Source: Micropterus salmoides
Taxonomy: Eukaryota; Chordata; Actinopteri; Centrarchiformes; Centrarchidae
Length of the DNA stretch: 64,000 bases
NCBI RefSeq assembly: GCF_014851395.1
Contig: NW_024040485.1
Location: forward strand, 8,450,384-8,514,383
Direction of reading: 5' to 3'
A program made the translations under genes and the position numbers. The notes below the pieces were generated by a model, which did not search any database, was not told the origin of the DNA, and was given only the letters and a program-made list of their open reading frames with translations. This document shows positions 48,306 through 60,400 of this stretch, one piece after another. How positions within the stretch are numbered: the stretch's first letter is position 1; every line of letters begins with the position of its first letter.

Positions 48306-49690
48306 AGAGACAGCTAGCTGCTGGGCCAGATGGTATCAGCCCCAGGGTCCTGAAGGCCTGCACAGACAGCTACAGCAGGATCCAGGAGAAGGTTCTGTCA
48401 TGATTTGGCCTTGCCAGTACCTCTATCTTCATGTTTCCCCTTTTCCCCCTCCCTGCTGTCTCTGCCAGTTTACATGCCATGTTCTGTCAGGTTGTGTGTG
48501 TGTGTGTGTGTGGTTGTATTTCTCTTGCTCCCTCCCTCCTGGCTGGCATCTGCAGCATATCTCACCTGTGGCTCATCTAGTAATCAACTCTCTCAGTGAA
48601 ATACACCAGCTCATCACACACTTTTTTCCGGTTTGTAAGACGCTGCTCTTCAGCAATGAGCTGTGTGTCCCTGGAAGCCCCTGCCTAACAGCCTTATGTA
48701 GTGTTTTGGGAGCTGTCTCGCCTGTTTGTTTGCTTCCCACTTCTCAGTTCACCTGTTTGAACACTCTTTGCATTTGTTGCTATATAAATCTACCCGAGTT
48801 GACTGTTTCACCTGCCCTGGATCCATACAGCAAATCTTAACAGGTCCCAGTGTTGTAGAAGACATCCTGCTTTGTTCCGGTACCAAAGAAGTCCTCTCCA
48901 TCTGTCCTCAATGATTATAGACCCGTGGCATTAACATCCCACGTAAAGTCCTGGAGAGACTGGTCTTGGCTCATCTCAGACCTCAGGTGACCACCTCCCT
49001 ATGCCTAGGCCAGCATATACAGTACTACTGCGGGAGAAGCCTCCGCAACCTCCTGGATTATTGACTACCTGATGGACAGACCACAGTTTGTGCGACTGAG
49101 TGATGTGTGTCTGAGTAGGTGGTTAGCAGCACAGGGAGACTGTAATCATACCTTTTCTCTTTACACTATATACCCCTCAGACTTGCAGTCCAACTCTGAA
49201 TCCTGTCATCTGCAAAAATTCTCAGATGACTCTGCCATTGTGGGTTTTGTTGGTGGTGGAGAGGAGACTCCAGGAGGAGTCTAAAGGGAGTAGGCCAATC
49301 GCTTTGTGTCTTGGTGTGGGGAAAAACCATCTCATTTTATGTGGCCAAGACAAAGGAGATAGTTGGTGACTTTAAGAGGACTGGACTGGAAGTGTAACAC
49401 TGACACTGTCTACAGATGGGACAGAGCAGACTCTACTTCTTGAGGGAGCTTTTTTCCTTTAATGTATGCAGCAAGAAGTTGCAATTTCTTTTTTACCAGT
49501 CTGTTGTAGTTGTTTTTTTGCAGACCATTCTACACATTTATATAATAGCCTAAAGATATATTAGTTGTTTGTTCATATTTGTAAATGTGTTTTAAATTGC
49601 AGGTTTTTTTTGTATGTATGTGTATTTGATTTGATTTTATCATATGTAAACTGCTGCTACTGCAACACTGCAGTTTCTCTTCAGTGATGA
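48306..49690 (+). pseudogene. Degraded non-LTR retrotransposon (reverse transcriptase remnant)
   Basis: Pieces of a fish LINE reverse transcriptase can be read in shifting frames: AGPDGISPRVLKACTD (near 48320), FVPVPKKSSPS with LNDYRPVALTS (near 48870-48940), DYLMDRPQFVRLSD (near 49060-49105), and SCHLQKFSDDSAIVGF (near 49200-49250), where FSDD is the catalytic box. Frame changes and stop codons show it is dead. The clade looks like L2/Rex1-type but needs a library search. A foreign segment at 48395-48842 interrupts it. Confidence 0.8.
48395..48842 (+). repeat. Insertion inside the LINE remnant
   Basis: Between the AGPDG part and the VPVPKK part of the retrotransposon lies about 450 bp that does not match the reverse transcriptase. 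It is CT-rich with a GT microsatellite and resembles in style the repeat at 13840-14290 read on its minus strand. Borders are approximate and no target duplication was found. Confidence 0.45.
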
Positions 49691-50339
49691 ATAATCTATC
49701 TAGATTACATACAACATATAATCAATTAAAAAAAGACTTTCTAGATTAAGATGTCCAGCAGCAAGTAATTTAAATTAGACCCACCGTTACCAGCTGCAAC
49801 ATTAAAGTAATGTAGCCTACTCCGATCTGTAATTATAATCCAATAATATACATTATTCTGAAATGGGCGATTCTTCATAAATATATTGTGATGCTTATAC
49901 TTTTGTACTTTAACTTGAGTAAAAATTTGAATGCATGGCTTTTACTTGTAACAGAGTATTTCTACACTGTGGTATTGCTAGTCTACTTGTCCTTTTTTGT
50001 AGCTCTACCACAGCTGGTTTCAGCCTTTACTTTTTTTCTCCTTTAGACCCAGTTTTAATTTGGACTCAAACAGTTCTAGTGTTAGGGATGTGAGAGGAAG
50101 TGATGATTTTTGGGGGTGAGGGGGCATCAAAGGAGGTGGTAGTTAGACAGTAAAAGCCAAAATCAATGGTCTATGCTGGGAACCTTGCTTTGTAGCTACA
50201 CCCTTGGATTTAACAAATCCAGACCAAGAAACCAGATTTTCTGTATATGTATATAATTTCAGGCCACTGTAATCCAGATTAGCAGTATGTGTTTAAATAA
50301 ACCTTATCCCGACTCATTGTTTTAAAGTGATAACCCCCC

Positions 50340-50761
50340 TCTGTGATGGTGCACAGGTGCACAGGGAATGGCCCGGGTTCGTCCCACTGCGCCTGCGTCA
50401 CGCTGCACACCGAGAGACAAACAAGAGCGGCTATTGTTAGCCGAGGACCAGCCAGCAGGTTGTGACAGAGTTTATCACGTACTCACCACCTACCTGTTGA
50501 ATATTCACACAGTTTATTTGCAAGCGAGGGGCCGAGTCACTGTCGAAGAACAAAAGTCAAACCTAAAAGCTGTGGGCAGGTGAGGCAGGGAAAAGTGTTC
50601 GCGGAAGGAAGGAAGGAATTGAGGAAAGCTAGGAGGAAGTAAATAAGGACATCAGACCGTTGGGGCTTGGGACTCAACAGGTTAGCCACTTCAATGTTAT
50701 AGCAGCGGCTCGGACTTTTTGCTTTCCACGTCGAAAAACAAACGAGTACAACAACAAGAAA
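50340..50761 (+). promoter_or_regulatory. gipc2: gipc2 promoter and 5' UTR
   Basis: A GC-rich stretch before the gipc2 start. It has an NRF1-like CTGCGCCTGCGTC followed by a CRE-like GCGTCACG near 50390-50403, with no TATA box. A possible donor (GGGCAG|GTGAGG) at about 50580 could belong to an alternative first exon. The frame upstream of the chosen ATG stays open back to an ATG at 50660. Confidence 0.5.
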
Positions 50762-51454
50762 ATGCCGTTGGGACCATGGAGGAAGAAAAACAAACCGACG
50801 AAGGAGCATTTGGTGGAAAACGAGGAGGTCACCGGCGGACACGCAGGTCCCGGGAGCTTGGCTAAATCCGCCGTGAACGGAGCGGGGCTACCGCCTCCAC
50901 CTGCCAACCTGCGGCCCAAACTGGTCTTCCACACGCAGCTGGCTCACGGAAGCCCCACCGGCAGGATCGAGGGATTTTCCAACGTGAAGGAGTTGTACGC
51001 GAAAATAGCAGAGGCTTTTAATATAAGGCCACCTGAGGTAAGATCTCACCTGTTAAAGAAGGTGGGGGGGGGGTAAAGGTCATGGAAGTGAGTTCAGTGT
51101 TGCGTTCAAGGGTTGAAGCTCGATTCGACTTAAAGTCACCGATACCCTTTCTAGAGATTTACAAAAGTATAAGCACTGGTGGTAAAGCAACTTAGGCTAC
51201 ATATACTCAAGTACTGTACTTATGTACAATTTCTAGGTACTTGTAGTTTATTTGAGTATTTCCATTGTATGATTCTTTTCAATATACTCCACTACATTCA
51301 TTTGATATCTTTAGTTACTCGTTACTTTGCAGAGTCACATTCTTTTAAAATTAAAATATAATCAACAAATAAAATATGATATATTATTATAAATCAAGAT
51401 CATTATGTTAAGTACTTAACATTTACCAGCTGCAACATGCTGCTTTATACTTAC

Positions 51455-51496
<42 letters not shown>

Positions 51497-54400
51497 CTTA
51501 CAAATGACTACATTTTATATATAGATATACAATACTATCAATGTAGTATTTTTACCCCACTACATTTATTTGGCATTTGTGGTGACTAGTTTCTTTTCCA
51601 ATTAAGATGATGATATTATGTTTTAGATTATAAAAAGCAATCCATTGGTAAAGATTAAACCAGTTGTCCCCAATGTTTTTGCCTAGTGATCTCTTACACA
51701 TAAACCTCAAATGGGACAAGGGGCCCCAACTAGACACTGTTGGGGCTCCCTCATCCCATTTCAGATGTCTGGGTTGTCACCAATTCCACCAAATTGCCCT
51801 TTAAACCTCAAATGATCAAGTAATAAATGCAACTTTATGTAACTTTGTAACTTTAATTTTCTTCTTTCCTGATCTATTGATCATATCAGGAGGGGGCCTG
51901 ACACCTAAATTGGGAACCACTGGACTTAACTACTTAATAGTATGCAAAGTAATTAAATCTAGCTCCCCCCTCAACTAGCTACAATAGTAAACTGCTACTC
52001 ACTAATTGATACATCGTATCAGCAATCTGATACTGTCATAATAATAATAAATCAGTTACAGGGGCTACCTTTCTGCAGAAGAAGTATTTTTTTAATAGTG
52101 TTTTGCTGATAATACTTAAGTACTTCTATTTAAGTTAAAATACATGAAATGGATCATTTTTCCAGTTTGGTCACAATACTTTTACTTAAGTAAAGGATCT
52201 GAAAGATGAATAATTGCTGGAAAGGTTTGGGTAAACAGTTTTGTAAGTGGCTTTTCTAAGAGATTAATTGACCATTTAAAGTCAGCTTTGATTGTCTCAT
52301 GTCAAAGCTGGTTGGTGTTTGTAAAGGCACACCCTGCCAACTCTCTGCCAGCCTGCACACCTTCAACCCTGCAAGATCTATCCATTACACAGCCATTTGA
52401 TACCTGACAAACTATTATTTGGTATTTGGTCCATCATGTCAATTATTCTTATTAGGGCTGTTCTGCTTCTGTCAAGACCTGTGTTTAGTACAGAAAATGC
52501 CTCCCGGTGTGTTCTTTTTCTAACGACAAGCACAGTACTACAGAGGAGCTAAAGAGATTTGAGATTTTAGCAGATTTTCAGCAGGCTGCGTTGGCAGACT
52601 GGATTCATACCTCTTTTTCTGCGTACGCTGCCCTGCTAAAGTGTCTTTGGGTAAGACATTGATCTTGTATCATCTTTTGTAGTATTGTTCTGTTACTGAT
52701 CTAGACCCCTGGCCCCCTAAATAATCACACTGGTGTTTATTTTTGTAGGTGCAACATCATGAGAAAAATAATACCTCAAAGCTTGCCAAGCAAATAGCAA
52801 AGAAAACATAACCCGAATGGCAGCATATCAGTCTGTCCTGTTAAACAGTTACGTTACATCAGCATTCTTTGATAGATGCAGAAAGTGTGACCCAATGAGG
52901 ATGATGGCCTATTCAGAAATGTGGCACAGATAGTTACACAGAGACAAAGACAGATGCAGACAGGCGGATGGAGTGTGATGTGATAATGTCAGTTGTTGGA
53001 CATTTTTTACAGGAAGTCCCTCACGTCCGGCTCGGTGGGCATAGCCTCAAAATCTAACCAGATAACTTGTCCCAGCCACAGCCAGAGGCGTCCCAGGGGA
53101 CCCACGGGGAGCAGCTCTGCCCAGGCCCTCCTCCCTCCATAAACACCACCAAGCCTCACTCTGCTGCTCATGTGACTCTGGTTCCCCATGTTGACTAGAC
53201 GTGACCTGTCTCACACAGGACAAAAGAGATCAGATGAAAGCCTTATTTCCCAACAAAACTCAGCTTTTAAATTAAGAAGATGCATTTTTAATGGATACCT
53301 GCATGTAGGGCTGGGTACTAGTGCCAATTTGATACCTAAGGTTTGCTGCCAATACCAGATATACTTTAGTGAGGTGAGGAGCAAGAGGAGGCCTCAGTGC
53401 TCGACATGTTCATTACAAAACTGTCAAATGCAGTCTGCACTCAAAATGTGCTGACAAGACAAATTTCCCACTGAGCGTCAGACATAATTTCAATGCGCCA
53501 TCTGCTTTAGCTCTTGTATAGACTTGAATCTTTATGACAAAGTAAGTCAGCTGTAAATACATATTTACATATTAAAACCTCTCATAAACAGCTGTAAATA
53601 GAATGAGGTTAAACATGAACCAGAGCCTTCTGCATCAAGATAACTCGTTTGTTTTGGCAGGTCTCAGAAAGGATTTAGTCTAAGAGGACTTTAAACAAAA
53701 CTAATTTAAACATTTAATCAGTGTAAAAGTCAGTTATGACAGGTGCTGCGGTAAATGTTAACATAATGTGAGTTTAAATAATTTATCAAACCTCTTTTCT
53801 GGTTTCAAAACATCAAATGTGAAGGTCTATTAGCTGACTTTCTAGCTGTAGCGCTTTGCTTCAGATAAGAGGTGTCCCTGAAGCAGTGTCTCATGGCGTC
53901 CAATGTATTAAGCCAAACAAATTTCAGAACTTGTTAAAAGAAGCCCTTTGTTGCTGACCTTGTCTTTGTATGTCCAGTGTACAGTTAGTGGGGCGACCTA
54001 ATGGTCTCAACCATTGAAAGTATAGTTTTGTTCCTTTTTAAGAAAAAAGTATTGTATTAAAATTAAATGTGGTTTCATTTTAAATAAGATATTTTCAAAC
54101 ATATAATCACTGTAAAATTACTGCCTCAGTTGAGACGGATGTTATGGTTTATGCTAGCATCATTGTGAGTTTAAATAGTTTGTGTTTATTGAAATTTTAT
54201 CTCCCTCTTTTCTGGTGTAATTTCCTTCAAAACACCAAAATAGCAGTGAGAAGAGTTTTTCTCAGCCTGGAAGCAATATAACATAAATATATCTCTGACT
54301 TTACTCAGCTTTTCTTCTTGGTTGCTGTACAATGTCAATTCTGTATTTTAAAAGCAGTTAATTTAGTGAAATAAATGAACAGCTGGTAATAACAATGTGC

Positions 54401-57400
54401 ACAGCTTAGCAGAGCAAACGTCTATTCTTAAGATCACATGTTGTGAAAAGACAAATCATTAACACCCATTGAGTAACTTCTCTATCAAGCTGCTAACACT
54501 AAAATAAGTTTGAGGACACTCACACAAGAGTGGTGCATGGAGCCACCTAGACACCATAGTTGGTCTTTTGTAAACCAGTGTCTCTGTGAAGCTGAGGTTA
54601 CACGAGTGCTTGGCTTAGCCTGATTTTACTTATGTAATAAACAATGGCATTGTCTTCCTTCCTTGTATTAATTTCCCCCTAATCGGTTAGACGGTTCCTT
54701 CCAAACAGACATCACATTGCATTAAAGTGTGTCTGGATTCATTGTGACCGGGCACTGTATTATTGTGCCTTAATCAGACAGTAGTCCTTATGTTACACTG
54801 AAAGCCGTGACTGTTATGTTGCAGTGTTTTTAGATGAAGACTGGGCTCTTACGTGGTCATTCTGCTCAGGTCAAAGTCTGGTTATTGGCCCTGCAGCCTG
54901 CAGTGTTTGAGGTGTGGTTCTCTGACTTTGCTTCTTATCCACCTGTTGCAGCGTCACCAGAAACGCAGTTATTTGCCTACAGTTTGAATATGTGGGCTGT
55001 GGGTACTGGAACAGAACCACACATCTTGTTTTTGTTTTCCAGAAAGTTGAACGTCCATGTTTGGAACCAGACATTTCTTAATCCCGGGGGAAGGGATTAG
55101 GTGAAACAATCTTGTTTGATGGAGATTGAGTCTGCTGTTTGTATTAGCCGAGCAAATATCATGAGGAACAACGGTACAAATAAAGCTACCCAGTTGTATT
55201 TGTCACACCATTTAGATGAAATGGTTTGTGGTGATTAGTGGATTGGTGATTTATCTATTTCATTTATTTTTTGGTATGTAGAGAATGTTAAGTGAGGGCT
55301 TTTCTCATCTGGCATGATATGAGCACGAGAGACTTCTTATGAGAACCAGAAATCCATTTTGTACTCGGGTCTGAAACAACACCCAGTTCAGTGTAGAAAA
55401 CACCATATGGGCGGAGCAGTACAACTGAAATCACCATATTCATAGTATTTTACAATATACTATATAATTTATATATACAATATACACTCCCTGGCCTCTT
55501 TCTTAGGTACATCTATACAAGCTAATGCAATCCAGTACAACAGCTCAGCCACCTATTCTACCTTTACAAAACTTATAATGGTCATGGTTTTTGTTGAAAC
55601 TCTGAGAATTGTTAATTGAATGATATGTTTATTACTTAGGTCGTAGTTAGAGGTGGTGTTGTACTGGACTGTATTATATTCAAATGGTAGGTGGGCAAAC
55701 ATTGGAAACATGTCATCACAATGTAGTCCGGTTCAACGCCACTGCAAACTACAGCCCCAATAATGAACACATAGCTAAATTAATACCTCTCTGAAACTGA
55801 ACATTATTATCTATGTAAAGGTAGAATTTGTGGCTAAGCTATTGTATTGGATTGCATTACATTTTATAGGTGTACCTAATAAAGTGGCCACTGAATTTAC
55901 CATATATCACAATATAGGACATTATAATCACATTGATGTTCAGTATTATGAAATGTGTTTTTTCTGTTGATATTCAAGAACTTCATTTACTTAGTTTGTT
56001 AGTTTATAATCAAATTTTGGTTTTAATAATTCTAAATGTTCATATTGCACGTTTGGTCTGACCAAGTCCAAAACCTCTAAAGAAAGAGTTTTCATCACTT
56101 AGAACAGCAAATCTTCACATTTCAGAAATGGCGAATGCAACTCCAACAAGTTTCAAGAGTCTGCTTATTGATTTTCATGCTTTACTGGAACGACTGGAAA
56201 CCAATAGCTAGAAAAATACATTAAAATGTCAAACAGCGTTGTTTGCAGAAAGGCTGATATGTATTGTTAAGTATATGTGATTAGTGGGATTATTTTATTG
56301 TATTAGAAAGGAAAGCTAATGTTCCCTGAGTTAATTTATGTCTACTTTATTCACTCTGTATTTTCCCCTTGCATAGTAAATAGGCCAAGTTACATTGTGT
56401 TGTTGCCTAATAACACGTTCTGAAATTATTCTGCAACATGATTCCAGTCAACATGTGGTTACTGGTAATTGTGCTTCATTACACATGTGACAAGCAAATG
56501 AGCATGAACTCTCCCTGTGTGCCTGTGTGCGAGAAACAAACGCAATGCTAACGAGGAGTGTGTGAAGCTGCAGACCCAGACCCTGTGTGTGTGTGTGTGG
56601 GTATAGAACCATATTGCGTTGCTTTTTTTCACAATATGTTCCTTTTTAAATGTCATTAAATAAAATGAAAGCTCCAGTCAGACACCAAGAAATCTGTCTA
56701 TTAAAACAGGAAAAGGGAAAAGGTAGCAGTAGTTCCACCATATGCTGTTATGTCACACAAACCAAATATCTCAATCCAACTTATAGAAAGCTTTAGTTTT
56801 GTATTGTTCTGCTTTAAAATTGATTACTTAGCGGCAGTTGATAGTTTCACAGTTGTTTAATGTCACGTCTTGTAATTTATAATTTTCAGCACATATACTA
56901 ATATTTACACTAATCATATGAGGCTTAAACCCACAAGGACATGACTACATGTACAAGCAGAACTGTTCAACAAACTGACCTAACAACAGCTTTTCTGCTT
57001 TGTTTATTGCTGTGTTACTTTATTCTTCATATTATAAGTTCAGTATTTGCTACTTGAGCATCACAGTCTTGTCTTTACATGTCTGTTGTCTTCTCTGTGA
57101 ATTGAATGTGCTTGATGTCTCAGGTAATAATAATAATTATAAAAAAAACAGGATCACATGTGCTCTTTATGAAACTGATTAATCTTGCTAGAGTTTGTCA
57201 GGCTCATTCAAGGGAGGCTTTTCATAGTAAGCTCTGCTTTTCTGGGCCACCTTTATATAACCCCCCTTAGTTGTCATTCTTAAAAATCTCACATCCGCAA
57301 TTAGGTAAATGATTGCACTGGCTTAAATGCTGATGAATGTGATACCCTGTGGAAACAGAGCTACACCACATTACACACAGCTTACATCAGCATTCCCTGT

Positions 57401-60400
57401 TAACTACTAAAAACACCCAACACAGAAATAACAGTTGATGAAGATACTAAAATGATTCCACTGTTACATCTGAGTAATTCCCCTGTGTAAGCATGATACT
57501 CTCTGTTTAATCTTTCTAACCCTCTTTTCTGGCATAAGAAGATCTGTTGAAGAGGCTGGAAATGGACAGCAGTTCAGTTGTCCATGAAACAGGTTCCCTT
57601 TCAGTCAACACTGTTTTAATGCAGGGCATAATTCAGAGGGAGATCCAATTAAAGGCTGTATTTATCTAGGCTTTACTTAACTCACACAGCCAGGAGAAGT
57701 GATCTCTGTAGAGAATAAATGTAGGTAGAGATTTCAAAGAGGCAATGCTTGTATTATAGTATTTATATCATATGTGTGCTGGGCAAATTCCTCTCATTTT
57801 GTTGAAATGCAGTATATTTATAAAACTGGGTAACTATTAGCACAAGCAGAAGGGCTGTGGCGAACTATTAAAAAGTAAGAAAATATCAAAAATTGTCCAT
57901 TTTCCAGAGCCCAAAATTTCTTCGTATTCCAAAATGAAATGGTGGTTAATTGTCTGGATCGGTTTATCAATGAAGCTACTGATCGCTTCAGGGGGAAAAA
58001 AGTAATGAATGGTCTTTTAAAAACTAGCAAACAAATGCATATCAGGGATTTACCCAGGAAATTAGTTAGTGGAGGTGGTAAGGATTGGTTTGATATTGGA
58101 ATGTGCTGCAGAAGTATTCAAATCCTTTACTTAGGTTAAAGTAAATAAATACCACAATGTAAAATATGCTCCATTACAAGTTAAAGGCCAGAATTATTGT
58201 ATATTGTATAATTATTGTAGTACTAATATATGCTTTAATGTGTAGTAATAATCTTAAATGTCTTTGTTGTGTAGCTTATCTATAAAAAGGAATCTCATCA
58301 TATATTATCTGTGTGAAAGTGATTTATTAACAAATAAAATTATTGAAGTACTCTAAAATGTAGTATTAAGCAGTTTAAAATTTACAAAAAGTGATGTACA
58401 AATACGTCGGAATTTGTAATTCCACCTTTGCTTTGATTAGTCACTCCGAAGCGAATGCTGTCATGTGATTAATCAAACGTGGCCTGCTTAGACCAGTTTC
58501 ATGACGCATCTCATCTCACCAGTGTAGTATAGTTACTGGATGACGGTTTAAACAGTCGCCTCATATATTTAATACACGGCCTTCGGTGTGTGATGTAACG
58601 CCACTGCCTTTTTTCCCACCACTGATAAAGGATTTTACAGTAAAGTACGGAACATCTCGTGTCCTCCAAAATGCAAATATTTGCGAGGAGAAGAGAAGAG
58701 AGAGTTTTGTGCCCAGCATGTCCTGCAGTGCCGGAGGTGCTGATAACGGCAAACATGTACCCAGAAAAAAAGTGTTTGAGGTAGTAGAGAGACTGCACAC
58801 TCAACCAACAATGTAATATAATGAATGGATCAAGGATCTTTTACGCTCACAACAACAAAGTGCTTCATTCTGCAGTTCATCAGCCCCGGTTCATTGCTGC
58901 CGGTAACCGTGCATCTATACAAAGTAGCACATGAATATTAGCTCCAAACTCAATATTTAATCTGATTTAGTGTGTTTTTTCTCTTCTCGCATGTTTTGAA
59001 TCCTCTTTTGAAGGCACTGACCCACGACTAGCTCTGTCATGGCGGGTGATGCTGAACAGATTGCAGTGCTTCTCCTTTCACTTGCCCTTTCCCATGTGGT
59101 TATCAAGGTTTTGGTCAGTGTGGCGGCAGGCAGTGGGAGGTGTAGTATCTGTTGTTCTGAGTCAGGTCGTGAGAGGAGAGGCAGAGTCACTGCAGTGTGT
59201 GACGCTGCACACTCCATCCCGGCCGTGTGAACACGCTGCGGCTGTCCGCCCAGCAGGAGAAGGAGTGCTGAGAGATGCCTGTGTCGCAGAGAAGCAGCTT
59301 AATGTAGTCGGCAGCCTTGGTAACCGGGTGTAGGCGTCCGCTGCTGTTCCTCCCACACGCTCTTGGGTAATACCCTGGCCTGGGGAGAGGTAAAGGAAAG
59401 GGTGGGGGGGGGTTATCTGTTCTGAAAAATGAAGACAGTCATCAATTCAGCTACAGTACACCCCTCCCTTGCCTCAGACATCACCTCTTCTCCTCTATGC
59501 TCTTTCTTTTTCTGCCCTTCTCCTCTAGCGGCCTCTCTCCATTATAATCCTCTCTTTTATAGTCTAGTAACCCAAGGCAACGCATGAGGCCATGTCTGCT
59601 CATGTGTGCGTGAAAAGCGCCTGTTGGTACACAGGGAAAAAAAATAAGGGCCCAAACAAGGCAAACCTTGCTGCCAAAGCTTGATTGGTGCACAAAGGTC
59701 ATCTTCCTGATGAATCAATGAATCAATCCCTTTCTACCGTTCAACCCGGATGTCGACGACTAAATCCTGGCTCATTATTTCTCAAAGCCCTACTAGGACG
59801 CTGATCCCACAATTGAAGTTGGATGCAGAATATGGGCATAACTGAGTAGGATTATCTGCGTAAATAGAAATTAAAGTAGAACTCATTAATAGCTTCACTG
59901 TCTGTTTAGGTGAGCAAGAGCGGAATAAATAGATTGACATCCTCCTGGGTTTCACCGTCCAGTCTCTGTTTTAAAGTGCTGTTAAATCAGGCTACTTGTG
60001 TATCGTGTTCCTGGCGAACACATTTCCCTCCTCTCTCTCTGTCCTGCCAAGACGTGGCAGCCACAAGGTGTGAAGCCAGATTTCAACATTTCTGGCTCAG
60101 GAGGAAAGGTCATTTTCTCCACGTTTGCTTTATCGAATGCTGCCCCAACCTCAGCTCTGTCGGGTACAGAGACACAACACACACACTGATGAAACCGTGG
60201 GGTTGGAAGAGGGGCATGACTGCATAACTTGGCTGCTGCATTAAAGACGGAGCTCCCTGATGATTCCTGTATTTAGCATACTGAGACAGTGCTCTGTCAT
60301 CTACACTTGTATTTTTAAATCTGGCTCAGTTTTCAAGCTGTGACTGAAAACGGGGATTCTGTTTTTGATTGTGTATCTGGGGTTTTCCTTCACAGCATGG

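Larger units (their letters stand above)
48160..50010 (+). repeat. Dispersed repeat split by a non-LTR retrotransposon
   Basis: The outer parts belong to the TTTACTTAAGTAA family. Left, 48160-48305, has TTTACTTGAGTATTTCCATG and AACTTGAGTTACTAGTTA. Right, about 49690-50010, has ACATACAACATATAATCAAT, ACCAGCTGCAACATTAAAGT and GGCTTTTACTTGTAACAGAG. The two halves are in the right order and strand to be one copy opened by the element between them. Confidence 0.65.

Noticed and set aside
48400..48840. 146-codon plus-strand frame rich in Cys and Leu
   Set aside because: It is the CT-rich insertion within the LINE remnant and contains a GT microsatellite; it looks like repeat sequence and not a gene.
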